From: Terriglobia bacterium
GTDB lineage: Bacteria; Acidobacteriota; Terriglobia; Bryobacterales; Bryobacteraceae
NCBI GenBank assembly: GCA_020073445.1
Contig: JAIQFE010000031.1
Coordinates: 29,590 to 93,589 of the forward strand
DNA length: 64,000 nt
Direction of reading: 5' to 3'
The notes beneath the pieces are model-generated. The model saw only the letters and a program-made list of their open reading frames with translations. It did not search any database and was not told the DNA's origin. Shown piece after piece: positions 37,401-46,516 of the stretch. The translations under genes and the position numbers were made by a program. Position 1 is the stretch's first letter. Each line of letters opens with the position of its first letter.

Positions 37401-38163
37401 GGCGCAGAAACGTCACCATCTCCGTGCGCAGTTCCTCATATCGGCGAGCCTTGGATGCCTGCCGTTTGAGCGAATTCACCTGTCGTCCGACCTCTTCCAG
37501 AATGTCGAACACGCGCGCCAAATTCTGCTTAGCGCTTTCGAGCTTCGCTTCGGCCAGCCGCTTGCGTGTTTTGTATTTGCCGATGCCCGCGGCTTCTTCG
37601 ATGATCGCCCGGCGATCGGCCGGTTTATTGGAAAGAATCTGCCCGATGCGGCCCTGCTCGATGATCGCGTAGCTTTCCGGACCGAGGCCGGTGCCGCTGA
37701 ACAGATCCTGGATATCGCGCAGCCGCGCGGTTTTCCCGTTGATCAGGTATTCGCTTTCACCCGACCGGTACAGCCGCCGTGTGATGGTGATGTCTTCGGG
37801 ATGTGGGTGTGGCGCATGGCCATTGGTGCTTCCATTGCCGTTCCCGTTGCCATTCGCATGTGCTTCATGCCCGCCCGCGACCAGATGTTGGCCGAGCGGA
37901 TCGACCATGGTCAGTGTGACCTGGGCCATCCCGAGCGGCTTGCGTTCCCGGGTACCGGCGAAGATCACGTCTTCCATCCGGGTTCCGCGCAGACTCTTGG
38001 CGCTCTGCTCGCCCAAAACCCAGCTGATCGCATCACTTATGTTGGATTTTCCACAGCCGTTCGGCCCCACAACGGCCGTAATGCCGGATCCGTGGAACTT
38101 CATGTCCGTGCGATCGTAGAATGACTTGAAACCGTGGATATCGACGCGCTTAAGCTTGAGCAA
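34483..38163 (-). CDS. smc: chromosome segregation ATPase SMC
   Basis: 1226 residues of the SMC type: N-terminal Walker A GPNGCGKSN (33-41), coiled coil, hinge (about 520-640, YTTESVKRLFTAIEHGQISG), second coiled coil, then the ABC signature LLSGGEKSLTA and Walker B FCILDEVDAPLD. It organises and segregates the chromosome with ScpA/ScpB, which are not in the window. The TTG at 38163 is supported by GGAAGGGG six bases upstream. A Gly/Asn/His-rich insertion (HANGNGNGNGSTNGHAPHPH, about 101-122) sits in the N-terminal head between two strands and is absent from typical SMC proteins. Confidence 0.95.
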   Translation of the reverse strand: MLKLKRVDIHGFKSFYDRTDMKFHGSGITAVVGPNGCGKSNISDAISWVLGEQSAKSLRGTRMEDVIFAGTRERKPLGMAQVTLTMVDPLGQHLVAGGHEAHANGNGNGNGSTNGHAPHPHPEDITITRRLYRSGESEYLINGKTARLRDIQDLFSGTGLGPESYAIIEQGRIGQILSNKPADRRAIIEEAAGIGKYKTRKRLAEAKLESAKQNLARVFDILEEVGRQVNSLKRQASKARRYEELRTEMVTFLRQAVAGRFRMLEGDAARMALDLSQAQGLFTQISEQLQEKEGEHTRLQETCYRTEAELTAARARVAELNLESERTRGRLELQAKQIGAISERLTANETETQDLETRRQQQQGELDVHAATIAQLDANSISLRERLQEKTAERDALQNQLRERERGLETARTRVLQLLGEVSTLRNQVVQIDEYLAAIERDSARARKEEEIASGDLARLDQVKAELSTKLSAQQLELESLADRRQRVEGDLKTRQAAVAVSRQALEEMRSALSRQKARRESLEEILSHRAYTTESVKRLFTAIEHGQISGFKPTGVLADFVEVTDPAWEKACETFLHEELEYVVVSDWMEAERGVELMRAESEGRVTFLVNNAAAPAHPPVTLISSEIAGRLSDALRLNQACDLPRLRKCFLVKDHSAAQRLAAQHPDYYFLVADGVSYHGRAVSGGRKSSGGPLALKRELRELASQVEAREREADTLTGTLEELEKNSAQLAEELEHVRAQQQQQEKGALALDHEQRQLAEEYARSGQRLSVARLELERLTREDQRSRQQREQSQAAVAQREQERFDQEKALELARGEYEGLQARAHSAGEEHAHVRAELAALDERLRAEKTAAGRIEAHILQMVARREELERELERMGVERARLLADNIELDQRAGLLANETASAAAWVENLAAAETAGRASLAALDEALKALRTDAQASQERRSAIEVELVRKQSDLRYLDETSRKELNMPAAELAAVEETALDEAGVVEVEARSQEIRARIEALGPVNPQALEEFQEAQQRYDFLNTQRQDLLDSIRDTEKAVQELDIESRRRFKEAFDLINENFRGMFRTLFGGGQGEMRLTDETNLADSGIDIMASPPGKKLQNIALLSGGEKSLTAMALLMAIFRYTPSPFCILDEVDAPLDEPNIQRLTRLIKEMSSETQFIVITHAKRTMEAAQALYGVTMQEPGLSSLVSVRFDPVTHDAPKGAEPSPTAAMASV

Positions 38164-38381
38164 TGCGGGCCCCTTCCATTACAAAAGACAATCTCAAGGG
38201 GGAGGGTTGAAACCATCCTAAACCCATCGGAAGCGAAAGTAAAGCTGGCGAACCACCGAATCTTGGGGTCCGCGTGCTACTACCCCTAGATATTGTGGTG
38301 TTGGGCCGGGGATAAGCCCGGTAATAAACAGCTCCGCCTCCTGTCTTAGCGGGTAGGAAGATCTTACCGGGCAGGAAGGCG

Positions 38382-38915
38382 ATGCTATTGGAAACGCTCA
38401 TAAAAACAAAAAACGAGGATCCCGTTCCCATTATCCACAACCCGACCGAGCTGGATGACATGTACCGCGAGCACCATACCATGGTGTTCCGGACGGCCTA
38501 CCGGATCACCGGCAACGCTCCCGACGCCGAAGATGTCCTCCAAACCGTCTTCCTAAGGATGGTCCGCCGGAATGATTCTGCCGATGCCATCGAGCGTCCC
38601 GAAAATTATCTGCGCCGCGCGGCGGTTCACGCGGCGCTCGATCTGGTCCGTGCCAGGCGTGATGGGGCGGCGGTGGATTTGGAACGGCTTCCTTCTGGTG
38701 GCGGTTCCCAGCCGGACGACGGCGATCTCCGTGAGCTCCTCCGCCAGGCTCTGTCCGAGCTCCCGGCCCGCTCGGCGGAAATCTTCACGCTGCGATTTTT
38801 CGAAGGCTTGACGAACCCCGAAATCGCGAAGGCTTTGGGAATATCTTCCATCACCGTGGCGGTGACGCTGCATCGGACACGGCGCGAATTGCAAAAGAAG
38901 TTGAGGGCATCCTAA
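38382..38915 (+). CDS. ECF-type RNA polymerase sigma factor
   Basis: 177 residues. Region 2 is in MYREHHTMVFRTAYRITGNA and DAEDVLQTVFLRMVRR; region 4 in LSELPARSAEIFTLRFFEGL followed by TNPEIAKALGISSITVAVTL, a helix-turn-helix. It directs transcription of a small regulon and is held inactive by the next gene product. The ATG at 38382 has AGGAAGG immediately upstream. The stop overlaps the anti-sigma start by one base. Confidence 0.92.
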   Translation: MLLETLIKTKNEDPVPIIHNPTELDDMYREHHTMVFRTAYRITGNAPDAEDVLQTVFLRMVRRNDSADAIERPENYLRRAAVHAALDLVRARRDGAAVDLERLPSGGGSQPDDGDLRELLRQALSELPARSAEIFTLRFFEGLTNPEIAKALGISSITVAVTLHRTRRELQKKLRAS

Positions 38916-41359
38916 TGACTAACCAGGATTTCGATCGTTTGGTGAATTCGATCCGAGATGACGCGCCGGATGCGGAGGTCGCACGTGCCGCAGCGGACCG
39001 CGTGCGCGAACGACTCGGCGCCGGGAACGGTCCTGACGAACTCTGCGCGCAATTCCGCGCCGATTTCGATGTGTATCGCGCAGGCAAGCTCGCCGAAGGC
39101 CGGAGAATGCTGCTCGAAGACCATCTGCATTCCTGCGTCGCTTGCCGCCGAGAATACTCAGGCGCGAAGAACGTGATGGTAATGCCCACAAGACCCCGGC
39201 CAGCTACAAGACGCCTAGGATGGGCCGCCGCCGCTGCCGTTTTGATCGGAGCGTTGGCGATCAGCGGCTACGCGCTCTCTCCCCAAATCGATCGTGCGAT
39301 GGCGCCTTCGGGTCCTCGTGGAACGGTCGCGAGCGTGGCTGGAACACTGGTGCTGGTCTCCGAATCCGCGACCATGCCTCTGGCGCTCGGAGCGGCGATC
39401 TCCGAAGGTCAGGAAATCCGCACGGGCAAAGGCTCGCGTGCCGTCATCCGTTTGCGCGACGGTTCACTGGTCGAAATGGCCGAACGCAGCGATCTTCAGC
39501 TCACCGAGCGCTGGTCCGGAAAAACCATTCGTCTGGCCCGCGGCAGCGTGATGGTCGAAGCTGCCAAGCAGCATCGCGGCCGTCTCGAAGTAGCCACGCC
39601 GGATTCGCTGGTATCGGTCAAAGGCACCATCTTCGGCGTGACCTGGGGCTTGAAAGGATCGCGCGTCTCCGTGGTCCAGGGCGAAGTCAAAGTGGATCAT
39701 GGCGGACTGTCGAAACTGTTGCATCGCGGCGAGCAGTCGGCCACCGATCAGAGTATGGCGCTGACCACGGTTGCGACCGACATCTCCTGGAGCCAGAACG
39801 CCTCGCAGTATCTGGCGATGCTCGGCGATCTTGCGGCCATCCAAAAACAGATCGATCAGATCCCGCCTCCGAGCCTGCGCTATGCGTCGACGCTATTGCA
39901 ACGTGTGCCGCCCGCAACCGCCGTGGTTGCCTCCATTCCCAACCTCAGCCAGACGCTCGCCCAGGTGACGCAGATTTTTGACGATCGCGCGGCGCAGAGT
40001 GCGTCGTTCGCAACGTGGTGGAAAGGAACTCAGGGACAGGGCATCCGCCAGGCGGTGGACCACGCTCGCGCCGTGAGCGATTACCTGGGAGACGAAATAC
40101 TTCTGGCAGCTCCGGTTAACGGCCCTCCGATTGTGCTTGCCGAGGTTCGCCGCACCGGTTTGGACGCGTATCTGACCCAGATCGGAGTCACCGGTCCCCG
40201 GGCGTTCGATGGCAACCTGGTGGTCCTGGGCGCGACCGCCGTTCCTCCGATCGGTCAATTCCCGGCGAGCCCGCTGGGGGCAAAACTGCTCGCGAGCTAT
40301 CAGAATGGCGCCGGACTTCTGTTGGCCGCGAACATGGAACAAATCATTGTGGAACAAAACAAGGCGAATAACGTACCTACTACTAACGTGCCGAATCCAG
40401 CCGCAATTGTTGGCTTTGACAATCTGCGCTTCGTGGTCGCGGAAAGCAAAACCAGTTCGACCTCGCCGCTCAATACGGCCTCATTCACGTTTTCGAGCGC
40501 GCGACATGGATTGGCAAGCTGGCTGGCCACTCCGGGACCCATGGGATCGCTCGATTTCGTGTCTCCTCGAGCGAGTTTCGCCACGGCTTTTGTGACCCGC
40601 GATCCGCGCCAGCTTCTCTCTGAGCTGATTGCCGCTGCAGGACCGCAGTTCGCGGAGGGTCTGAACACCATTCAACAGACGGCCGGTTTCAGTCCACTGG
40701 ACGATGTGGCGGGATCGCTGGGCGGAGAAGCGACTATCGCGGTTGATGGTCCGCTGCTGCCGATTCCGAGCTGGAAGGTCGCCGTCGAGGTCGACAATCC
40801 CTCGCGCCTGGAATGGGCCATTGAACAGATGGTCGCCTCGATGCAACGGAATGCCCCCCAGAGCGGCGTCGCGCTCACCAACGAGACCGTGAACGGGCGG
40901 ACTTTCTACACCCTCACGATCGCCAAGATGCCGGTCCAGTACGTCTTCGTGGACGGCTACTTACTACTCGCGCCCAACCGCGGCTTGCTGACCTCCGCCA
41001 TCGATGGCCGGACCTCCGGGCAGACGCTTCCCCGATCCACTACTTTCCGGGCGCAATTGCCAATCGATACGCACACGGATTTTTCCGCGATCGCGTATTA
41101 CAACCTGGGTAGCGCGGTCGGACCCATCGTCGATCAACTGAACGCCAGCGGATTGTTGACGCCGGATCAGCAGAAGCAAATCTCCTCGCTTACCGCCAAT
41201 CGCGCGCCGACCCTGGTGTACGCCTACGGCTCGACCGATCAAATCCTGGTGGGCAGCCGCAACAGCATCGCGGGTATGGGCCTGGACGCTCTCTCGAGCT
41301 TGGGATTGGGCTCGGCCGTGGGGCCGCTGGTGCGGACCCTCTCGCTCGCTCCACAATAA
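38915..41359 (+). CDS. zinc anti-sigma domain fused to a FecR domain
   Basis: 814 residues. Residues 66-80 contain the zinc anti-sigma motif H70-xxx-C74-xx-C77 (EDHLHSCVACRREY). One transmembrane helix follows at about 101-121, then a periplasmic FecR domain (about 135-245; GKGSRAVIRLRDGSLVEMAE, LVSVKGTIFGVTWGLKGSRV). The remaining 550 residues are a periplasmic region of unknown fold with repeated hydrophobic strands. It should bind the upstream sigma factor in the cytoplasm and respond to something in the periplasm. The next four genes follow within a few bases, so the exporters may be in its regulon. Confidence 0.85.
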   Translation: MTNQDFDRLVNSIRDDAPDAEVARAAADRVRERLGAGNGPDELCAQFRADFDVYRAGKLAEGRRMLLEDHLHSCVACRREYSGAKNVMVMPTRPRPATRRLGWAAAAAVLIGALAISGYALSPQIDRAMAPSGPRGTVASVAGTLVLVSESATMPLALGAAISEGQEIRTGKGSRAVIRLRDGSLVEMAERSDLQLTERWSGKTIRLARGSVMVEAAKQHRGRLEVATPDSLVSVKGTIFGVTWGLKGSRVSVVQGEVKVDHGGLSKLLHRGEQSATDQSMALTTVATDISWSQNASQYLAMLGDLAAIQKQIDQIPPPSLRYASTLLQRVPPATAVVASIPNLSQTLAQVTQIFDDRAAQSASFATWWKGTQGQGIRQAVDHARAVSDYLGDEILLAAPVNGPPIVLAEVRRTGLDAYLTQIGVTGPRAFDGNLVVLGATAVPPIGQFPASPLGAKLLASYQNGAGLLLAANMEQIIVEQNKANNVPTTNVPNPAAIVGFDNLRFVVAESKTSSTSPLNTASFTFSSARHGLASWLATPGPMGSLDFVSPRASFATAFVTRDPRQLLSELIAAAGPQFAEGLNTIQQTAGFSPLDDVAGSLGGEATIAVDGPLLPIPSWKVAVEVDNPSRLEWAIEQMVASMQRNAPQSGVALTNETVNGRTFYTLTIAKMPVQYVFVDGYLLLAPNRGLLTSAIDGRTSGQTLPRSTTFRAQLPIDTHTDFSAIAYYNLGSAVGPIVDQLNASGLLTPDQQKQISSLTANRAPTLVYAYGSTDQILVGSRNSIAGMGLDALSSLGLGSAVGPLVRTLSLAPQ

Positions 41360-41362
41360 GAC

Positions 41363-42277
41363 ATGGACCCCGTTATCGAACTGGCCGGCTTGAGCGTCCG
41401 TTTCGGTAATCGGGAAATTCTCCATAACCTGCGTGTCGCGCTTTCCGGCCGGACCATCGGGCTCCTGGGGCCGAACGGGGCGGGGAAGTCGACGCTGATC
41501 CAGACCATACTGGGGTTCGTCCCCATCAGCGCCGGATCGGCTAATATCTTCGGACACGATATCCGCCAGCAGACTCGCGAGCTTCGCGCGCTGATCGGCT
41601 ACATGCCGGAGAACGATTCGTTCATCGCCAACATGACCGCCGTCTCCTTCGTCCGCATGATGGGCGAGCTGGCGGGGCTTCCGCACGACGCCGCGCTCGA
41701 ACGCGCGCATGAAGTTCTGTTTTACGTCGGGCTCGGCGAAGCGCGTTACCGGCTTCTGGGAACCTACTCGCTGGGCATGAAGCAGCTGGCGAAGCTGGCG
41801 CAAGCCATTGTCCACGGGCCTCGCCTGCTGATTCTGGATGAGCCCACCAACGGCCTCGATCCGCCCGCGCGCCAGCGCATGATCCGCCTGATCAAGGAAA
41901 TGAAGCAGACCGGCAGCATGCACATCGTGGTGTGCTCGCACCTGCTGCGCGACGTGGAGGAAACCTGCGAGGAGGTGCTGATCCTGAAGCAGGGCCGCAT
42001 CGTGCATTATTCGAACCTCGAAGAAGAGCGCCGCGCCAACAAGCGCTTCGTGGAACTCGAAACCGTCGGCGATGAGAAGGATTTCGCCGGCGCGCTCACC
42101 GCGCTGGGCTGCGAATGCGTAGGCACGGGCTTGGGCCGCCTCAAAATGGTTCTGCCGGCCGAGTTCGAGCTGCGCGAAATCTACCGGCTGGCCGCGGAGC
42201 GCGATCTGCAGCTTCGCCGCCTCAATTATCGCCGCGATACGCTCGAAGACATCTTTCTGAAAGCGATGGAGGCCTAA
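41363..42277 (+). CDS. ABC transporter ATP-binding protein (first pair)
   Basis: 304 residues with Walker [10 protein letters not shown] (36-44), signature [16 protein letters not shown] and Walker [14 protein letters not shown]. The C-terminal extension of about 80 residues is typical of ABC-2 type exporter ATPases (lantibiotic/multidrug class). It works with the permease that starts three bases downstream. Confidence 0.9.
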   Translation: MDPVIELAGLSVRFGNREILHNLRVALSGRTIGLLGPNGAGKSTLIQTILGFVPISAGSANIFGHDIRQQTRELRALIGYMPENDSFIANMTAVSFVRMMGELAGLPHDAALERAHEVLFYVGLGEARYRLLGTYSLGMKQLAKLAQAIVHGPRLLILDEPTNGLDPPARQRMIRLIKEMKQTGSMHIVVCSHLLRDVEETCEEVLILKQGRIVHYSNLEEERRANKRFVELETVGDEKDFAGALTALGCECVGTGLGRLKMVLPAEFELREIYRLAAERDLQLRRLNYRRDTLEDIFLKAMEA

Positions 42278-42279
42278 CG

Positions 42280-43146
42280 TTGGCAGTCTATAAACGCACC
42301 TACGCTGCCTACCAAGGCTCCTTCACGCCCGCCTGGTCGCGATTCCTGATCCTGCCGCGCTACAGCTTCGCGCGCCTCTGGCAATCGCGATTCCTGGTGA
42401 TGTTCTTCATGGCGTGCTTCTTTTACCCGCTGGGTTGCGTCGGCTACATCTATCTGGCGAACAATCTATCGATCCTGAGTTCCTTCGGAATTCCCGAGCC
42501 GCTCGGGAATGTTTTGAAAGTCCAGCCCAGCCTGTTCCTGTACTTCTGCTGGGTGCAGGCGGCGTTTACATATCTGCTCACTGCGTTCGTAGGGCCGAGC
42601 TTGATCTCTCCCGATCTGGTGAATGGCGCGATGCCGCTGTACTTGTGCCGCCCTTTCTCGCGGACCGAATACATTGCCGGAAAAATGAGCGTGCTGGTCT
42701 TCCTGTTATCGCTGGTCACGTGGGTGCCGGGTCTGATCCTGTTCGTCATTCAAGCCAGTCTGGCCGGCTGGGAATGGACCAAAGCGAACCTCTGGATTGC
42801 AGGATCGCTGTTCATAGGCTTTACCGTCTGGATCCTGATGCTTTCTCTGCTGGCGCTGGCGCTTTCTGCCTGGATCAAGTGGAAGATCGCGGCCGGAGGG
42901 CTGGTGCTGGGCGTCTTCTTCGCGGGCGCGGGATTCGGCACGGCGCTGAACAGCGTGATGCGCACCCAGTACGGCACACTGCTCAACCTGACGGAAGTCA
43001 TGTTTACGATTTGGTCCAAGCTCTTCCGCTGGCCCGAGGACACTGGAATCTCGGTCGAAGCCTCGTGGATCTGTGTGGGCGTGGTGTGCGCAACTTGCCT
43101 ATGGCTGCTGGTTCGACGTGTGCGGGCATTCGAGGTCGTTAAATAG
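42280..43146 (+). CDS. ABC-2 type permease (first pair)
   Basis: 288 residues, about six transmembrane helices (first near 37-55; others near 90-110, 130-160, 170-190, 215-240, 260-280). The TTG at 42280 was chosen because GGAGG lies exactly seven bases upstream and overlaps the end of the ATPase gene; the longer frame upstream is only the antisense-phase overlap of that gene. The next ATPase gene starts directly after this stop. Confidence 0.85.
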   Translation: MAVYKRTYAAYQGSFTPAWSRFLILPRYSFARLWQSRFLVMFFMACFFYPLGCVGYIYLANNLSILSSFGIPEPLGNVLKVQPSLFLYFCWVQAAFTYLLTAFVGPSLISPDLVNGAMPLYLCRPFSRTEYIAGKMSVLVFLLSLVTWVPGLILFVIQASLAGWEWTKANLWIAGSLFIGFTVWILMLSLLALALSAWIKWKIAAGGLVLGVFFAGAGFGTALNSVMRTQYGTLLNLTEVMFTIWSKLFRWPEDTGISVEASWICVGVVCATCLWLLVRRVRAFEVVK

Positions 43147-44085
43147 GTGCAAGATCGAATCATATTAGATAACGTCTCGCGCTTCTACGGCGAGGTGCTG
43201 GGCGTAAACCGTGTGAGCTTATCCATTCCGCCCGGCATCACCAGCCTGGTGGGTCCCAACGGCTCCGGCAAGACCACCCTGATGAACCTGATCACCGGGC
43301 TGGTCCGGCCTACGCGCGGTTCGATTCAGGTTCTCGGTATTTCGCCATCCGATCCCGAGAAGCTGTTCCGGGTGTGCGCCTACGCCACCCAGTTCGATTC
43401 GTACCCGCGCGGGATGACCGGCTTTCAGTTCGTCTACTCGTACTTACGTCTGTCCGGGATGTCCCACGATGATTGCCAGCGAACCACTGCCTTCGCCATT
43501 GGCCGCGTGAACCTGGGCGAAGCCGCACATCGCAAAATCGCCGGCTACAGCAAGGGCATGCGCCAGCGCATCAAACTGGCCCAGGCCATCGCGCACGATC
43601 CCCGCGTGCTGGTGCTGGACGAGCCTCTCAACGGTCTCGACCCCCTGGTGCGCGCTGAAACCATCGCTCTGTTCCGTGAATTCGCCGCCGAAGGCCGCCA
43701 CGTCATCGTCTCCAGCCACATCCTGCACGAAGTGGACACCATCTCCGACCAGGTGATCCTGCTCAGCAACGGGTACGTGGTCGCCGAGGGAAAGATCCAC
43801 GGCGTGCGCGAAGAGATGTCCGAGCATCCCATGCAGGTGATCATCCGCTGCACGCGGGCCAATGTGCTGGCCTCGCGCGTGTTCGAACAGGATCACGTTG
43901 TCGAAGTCCGGCTGCACGCCGATGGCGGCGGACTGCTCGTGAAAACGCGCGACGCCGATCGCTTCTACAAGGCGTTAAATCATCTGGCGCTGGACGGTGT
44001 GGGCATCGAAAGCGTTGCGCCGGCTGACGACAACGTCAATTCGCTCTACGAATACTTGATCGGCGGAGAGGAGAGTACCCGATGA
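43147..44085 (+). CDS. ABC transporter ATP-binding protein (second pair)
   Basis: 312 residues. Walker A is GPNGSGKTT, signature [16 protein letters not shown], Walker [15 protein letters not shown]. The GTG start follows the preceding stop without a gap; GAGG is about 12 bases upstream. The C-terminal 90 residues are a regulatory-type extension. It overlaps its permease by four bases. Confidence 0.9.
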   Translation: MQDRIILDNVSRFYGEVLGVNRVSLSIPPGITSLVGPNGSGKTTLMNLITGLVRPTRGSIQVLGISPSDPEKLFRVCAYATQFDSYPRGMTGFQFVYSYLRLSGMSHDDCQRTTAFAIGRVNLGEAAHRKIAGYSKGMRQRIKLAQAIAHDPRVLVLDEPLNGLDPLVRAETIALFREFAAEGRHVIVSSHILHEVDTISDQVILLSNGYVVAEGKIHGVREEMSEHPMQVIIRCTRANVLASRVFEQDHVVEVRLHADGGGLLVKTRDADRFYKALNHLALDGVGIESVAPADDNVNSLYEYLIGGEESTR

Positions 44086-45146
44086 TCTCGCGATGGTTCT
44101 CTCAAGTCGCCCTGGTGGTCAGCCTGGAGATGCGTAAGACGTTCTTCTCCCGCCGCGGATTGTGGGTGTACCTGCTGGCGCTGGCTCCCGTGCTTATCTG
44201 GTTCATGCATTCCATGATTGAGCTGAACTTGCGTAAGGAAAGACAGGCACTGAACGCGGCGCACCCGGTATCCACGGCGCTTCTGCGCTCCATCGAGCGC
44301 GGCGCCACCATTGACGAAGTCGTCGCCAAGGTTGGAGAGCCGTTCACGAAGAACGAATTTCACCGTCCCAACATCTCGGTCGCCGTATATCAGTACACCG
44401 ATGGAGACAACGTCTTCGCGTTTCAATTTCGCGATGACAAGCTCATGAACATCAATGAACGCGATCGGGACACCATTCCGAAGGATTCCCTGATCTTCGC
44501 CAGCGTTTTCCAGTTTTTCTATTTGCGGCTGGCGATCTTTTTCGGCTGCGTGGGTGTGTTCACCAACCTGTTTCGTGGCGAGATGCTGGATAAGAGCCTG
44601 CACTTTTATCTGCTCACGCCCATCCGCCGCGAGATCCTGGCAATCGGCAAGTATTTCGCCGGCTTGATCGCTACCGTGGTGATCTTCTGCACCAGCACCT
44701 TCCTGCAACTGGCCGCGCTGTCTCTGCACTTCACGGGCAGCGAAATATCCGAGTACCTCGCGGGACCTGGGTGGGGACACGTCGCGTCTTATTTGGGCGT
44801 CACGGCGGCGGCGTGCGTGGGATACGGCAGTATCTTTCTGGCGGCCGGACTGCTCTTCAAGAATCCCATCGTTCCCGCGGCCACGGTTCTGGTTTGGGAA
44901 GGCATGAACATGTTCCTACCGGCGGCGCTCAAGAAAGTCAGCGTCATTTTTTACTTGCAGTCGCTGAGCCCGGTGGTCGCGCCTCCGGATGCCAAAATGC
45001 CGGCTCTGCAAAAGCTATTGGTCACTGCGGCCGAGCCTGTTCCAGCTGCCTGGGCTTTGCTCGGGCTGCTGACACTGACCATTGTGGTGCTCGCAGTGGC
45101 CGCGCGAAAAGCCCGCAAGCTCGAAATCAACTACAGCACGGATTAG
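44082..45146 (+). CDS. ABC-2 type permease with a BamE/SmpA-like loop domain (second pair)
   Basis: 354 residues. The first transmembrane helix (about 26-44) is followed by a long periplasmic loop in which residues 70-125 ([20 protein letters not shown], then [14 protein letters not shown]) look like a BamE/SmpA-type fold. Five further helices follow from about residue 138. The ATPase partner is the preceding gene (four-base overlap). The loop is unusual for an ABC-2 permease. The substrate is unknown. Confidence 0.82.
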   Translation: MISRWFSQVALVVSLEMRKTFFSRRGLWVYLLALAPVLIWFMHSMIELNLRKERQALNAAHPVSTALLRSIERGATIDEVVAKVGEPFTKNEFHRPNISVAVYQYTDGDNVFAFQFRDDKLMNINERDRDTIPKDSLIFASVFQFFYLRLAIFFGCVGVFTNLFRGEMLDKSLHFYLLTPIRREILAIGKYFAGLIATVVIFCTSTFLQLAALSLHFTGSEISEYLAGPGWGHVASYLGVTAAACVGYGSIFLAAGLLFKNPIVPAATVLVWEGMNMFLPAALKKVSVIFYLQSLSPVVAPPDAKMPALQKLLVTAAEPVPAAWALLGLLTLTIVVLAVAARKARKLEINYSTD

Positions 45147-45157
45147 GTGGAGCCGGC

Positions 45158-46282
45158 TTAGCCGGCAACGGTGGCTTTAGCCGCCGCCAAACACTTTCCG
45201 AACGCCTCGAAGAACAAGTCCAGGTTCGGCTCGGTGGCCAGCGGCCCCATCACTCCGACGCGGAAGATTTTTCCCGCCAGAGGGCCGAACCCTCCTGCGA
45301 CCTCGATTCCGTACTCATCGAGCAATTGCTTGCGAACCCGCCCATCATCCACACCCTCGGGGACCCGCGGTGTATTCAACGTTGTCAGCCGATGACCGAC
45401 CGGCACGTGCATCTTCAATCCCAGCGCCTCGATCCGCTCGACGAACGAGCCATGCGCCCTCAGATGGCGTGAGAACCGCTGCTCCACGCCCTCATCCTGG
45501 ATCGCCGCGAGCGCCTCGCGCAGCGCGTAGAACGTCGATACCGGTGAGGTGTGGTGATACTTCTTGCCGTCGTAGTAATCCATCAGCAGCTTCAGATCCA
45601 GATACCAGATGGAGTTCGGCGTGGTGCGGGCGTTCAACCGCTCCACCGCGCGCGGGGAGGCCGTGAAGGGCGATAGTCCCGGAGGTGCACTCAACCCCTT
45701 CTGGGTGCAGCTATAGGCGATATCGATCCCGGTTTCATCCACGCGGATCGGAACCGACCCCAGCGTCGTCACGCAGTCGGCGATGACCAGCGCGCCCACC
45801 TCGTGCGCCGGGCGAGTAATCGCCTCGGGCGCCTGCATCGCGCCCGTGGAAGTTTCGCCGTGGACGAAGGCAACCACCTGCGGGCGCTCTTTTTCAAGGA
45901 ACGCGCGCGCCTCCGCTTCGGTGAACACTTCGCCCCAAGGCTTTTCGAGGCGAACCACGGTGGCTCCGTGGCGGCGACCCATCTCCGCGATCCTCTCGCA
46001 GAAGAACCCGTTGACGAAGATCGCGAGCTTTGCGCCCGGGTCGACGAAGTTCGTCACCGCGGTTTCCATGCCCGCGCTGCCGGTTCCAGGGATCACCAGC
46101 GTGTAGGGATTCTTGGTACCGAATACCGCGCGCAGCCCGTTGCGGACGTCGTCAAACACTTGGTAGAGGAACGGATCGAGATACCCGACCAGCGGCTTGG
46201 ACATGGCCTCATAGACTCGGGCTTCCACCTGCGAGGGGCCTGGGCCGAACAGAAGACGGCGGGGAGGATTCAATGCGGGCAT
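45158..46282 (-). CDS. alanine-glyoxylate / serine-pyruvate type aminotransferase
   Basis: 374 residues, PLP-dependent class V aminotransferase. The PLP lysine is Lys195 in SCTQKGLSAPPG; the phosphate-binding loop is PGTGSAGMETAV and the cofactor Asp is in VIADCVTTLGS. The close family moves amino groups between alanine, serine and glyoxylate. The protein starts FGPGPSQVEARVYEAM, as typical. The ATG is only eight bases after a TATAAT, so the message is probably leaderless. A short GCCGGC/GCCGGC hairpin (45152-45166) overlaps its stop. Confidence 0.88.
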   Translation of the reverse strand: MPALNPPRRLLFGPGPSQVEARVYEAMSKPLVGYLDPFLYQVFDDVRNGLRAVFGTKNPYTLVIPGTGSAGMETAVTNFVDPGAKLAIFVNGFFCERIAEMGRRHGATVVRLEKPWGEVFTEAEARAFLEKERPQVVAFVHGETSTGAMQAPEAITRPAHEVGALVIADCVTTLGSVPIRVDETGIDIAYSCTQKGLSAPPGLSPFTASPRAVERLNARTTPNSIWYLDLKLLMDYYDGKKYHHTSPVSTFYALREALAAIQDEGVEQRFSRHLRAHGSFVERIEALGLKMHVPVGHRLTTLNTPRVPEGVDDGRVRKQLLDEYGIEVAGGFGPLAGKIFRVGVMGPLATEPNLDLFFEAFGKCLAAAKATVAG

Positions 46283-46290
46283 GAGCCCCG

Positions 46291-46299
46291 ATTATAACA
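46291..46299 (-). promoter_or_regulatory. extended -10 promoter, leaderless transcript of the aminotransferase
   Basis: The minus strand reads TGTTATAAT, a perfect extended -10. The ATG lies only eight bases downstream, so transcription would start at or within one base of the start codon. Confidence 0.6.
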
Positions 46300-46379
46300 A
46301 TCGACCTTAAAATCGCCGCCACGGAAACCGTCATGTTATCCTGACGATTGCAAGTCTTCCTTGCAACGTCGCTTCTCCC

Positions 46380-46456
46380 GGGCTCGTAGCTCAGTTGGTT
46401 AGAGCGCCTGCTTGACACGCAGGAGGTCACAGATTCGAGTTCTGTCGAGCCCACCA
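46380..46456 (+). tRNA. tRNA-Val (anticodon GAC), CCA encoded
   Basis: The acceptor stem GGGCTCG/CGAGCCC, D-stem GCTC/GAGC, anticodon stem CCTGC/GCAGG with loop TTGACAC, variable loop AGGTC and T-arm ACAGA/TCTGT are all perfectly paired. The anticodon is GAC (valine). The terminal CCA is encoded at 46454-46456. The integrase remnant starts 60 bases after it, so its 3' end is a candidate attachment site. Confidence 0.97.
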
Positions 46457-46516
46457 CCCCTCAACAACTTACAGCCCCGCTTGGCCAATGTTAGTGTCAT
46501 TTAGTGTCACAACCCG

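Noticed and set aside
45152..45166. GCCGGC-TTA-GCCGGC hairpin as terminator of the ABC operon
   Set aside because: Short stem and no T-run; overlaps the stop of the convergent gene. Kept only as a remark.
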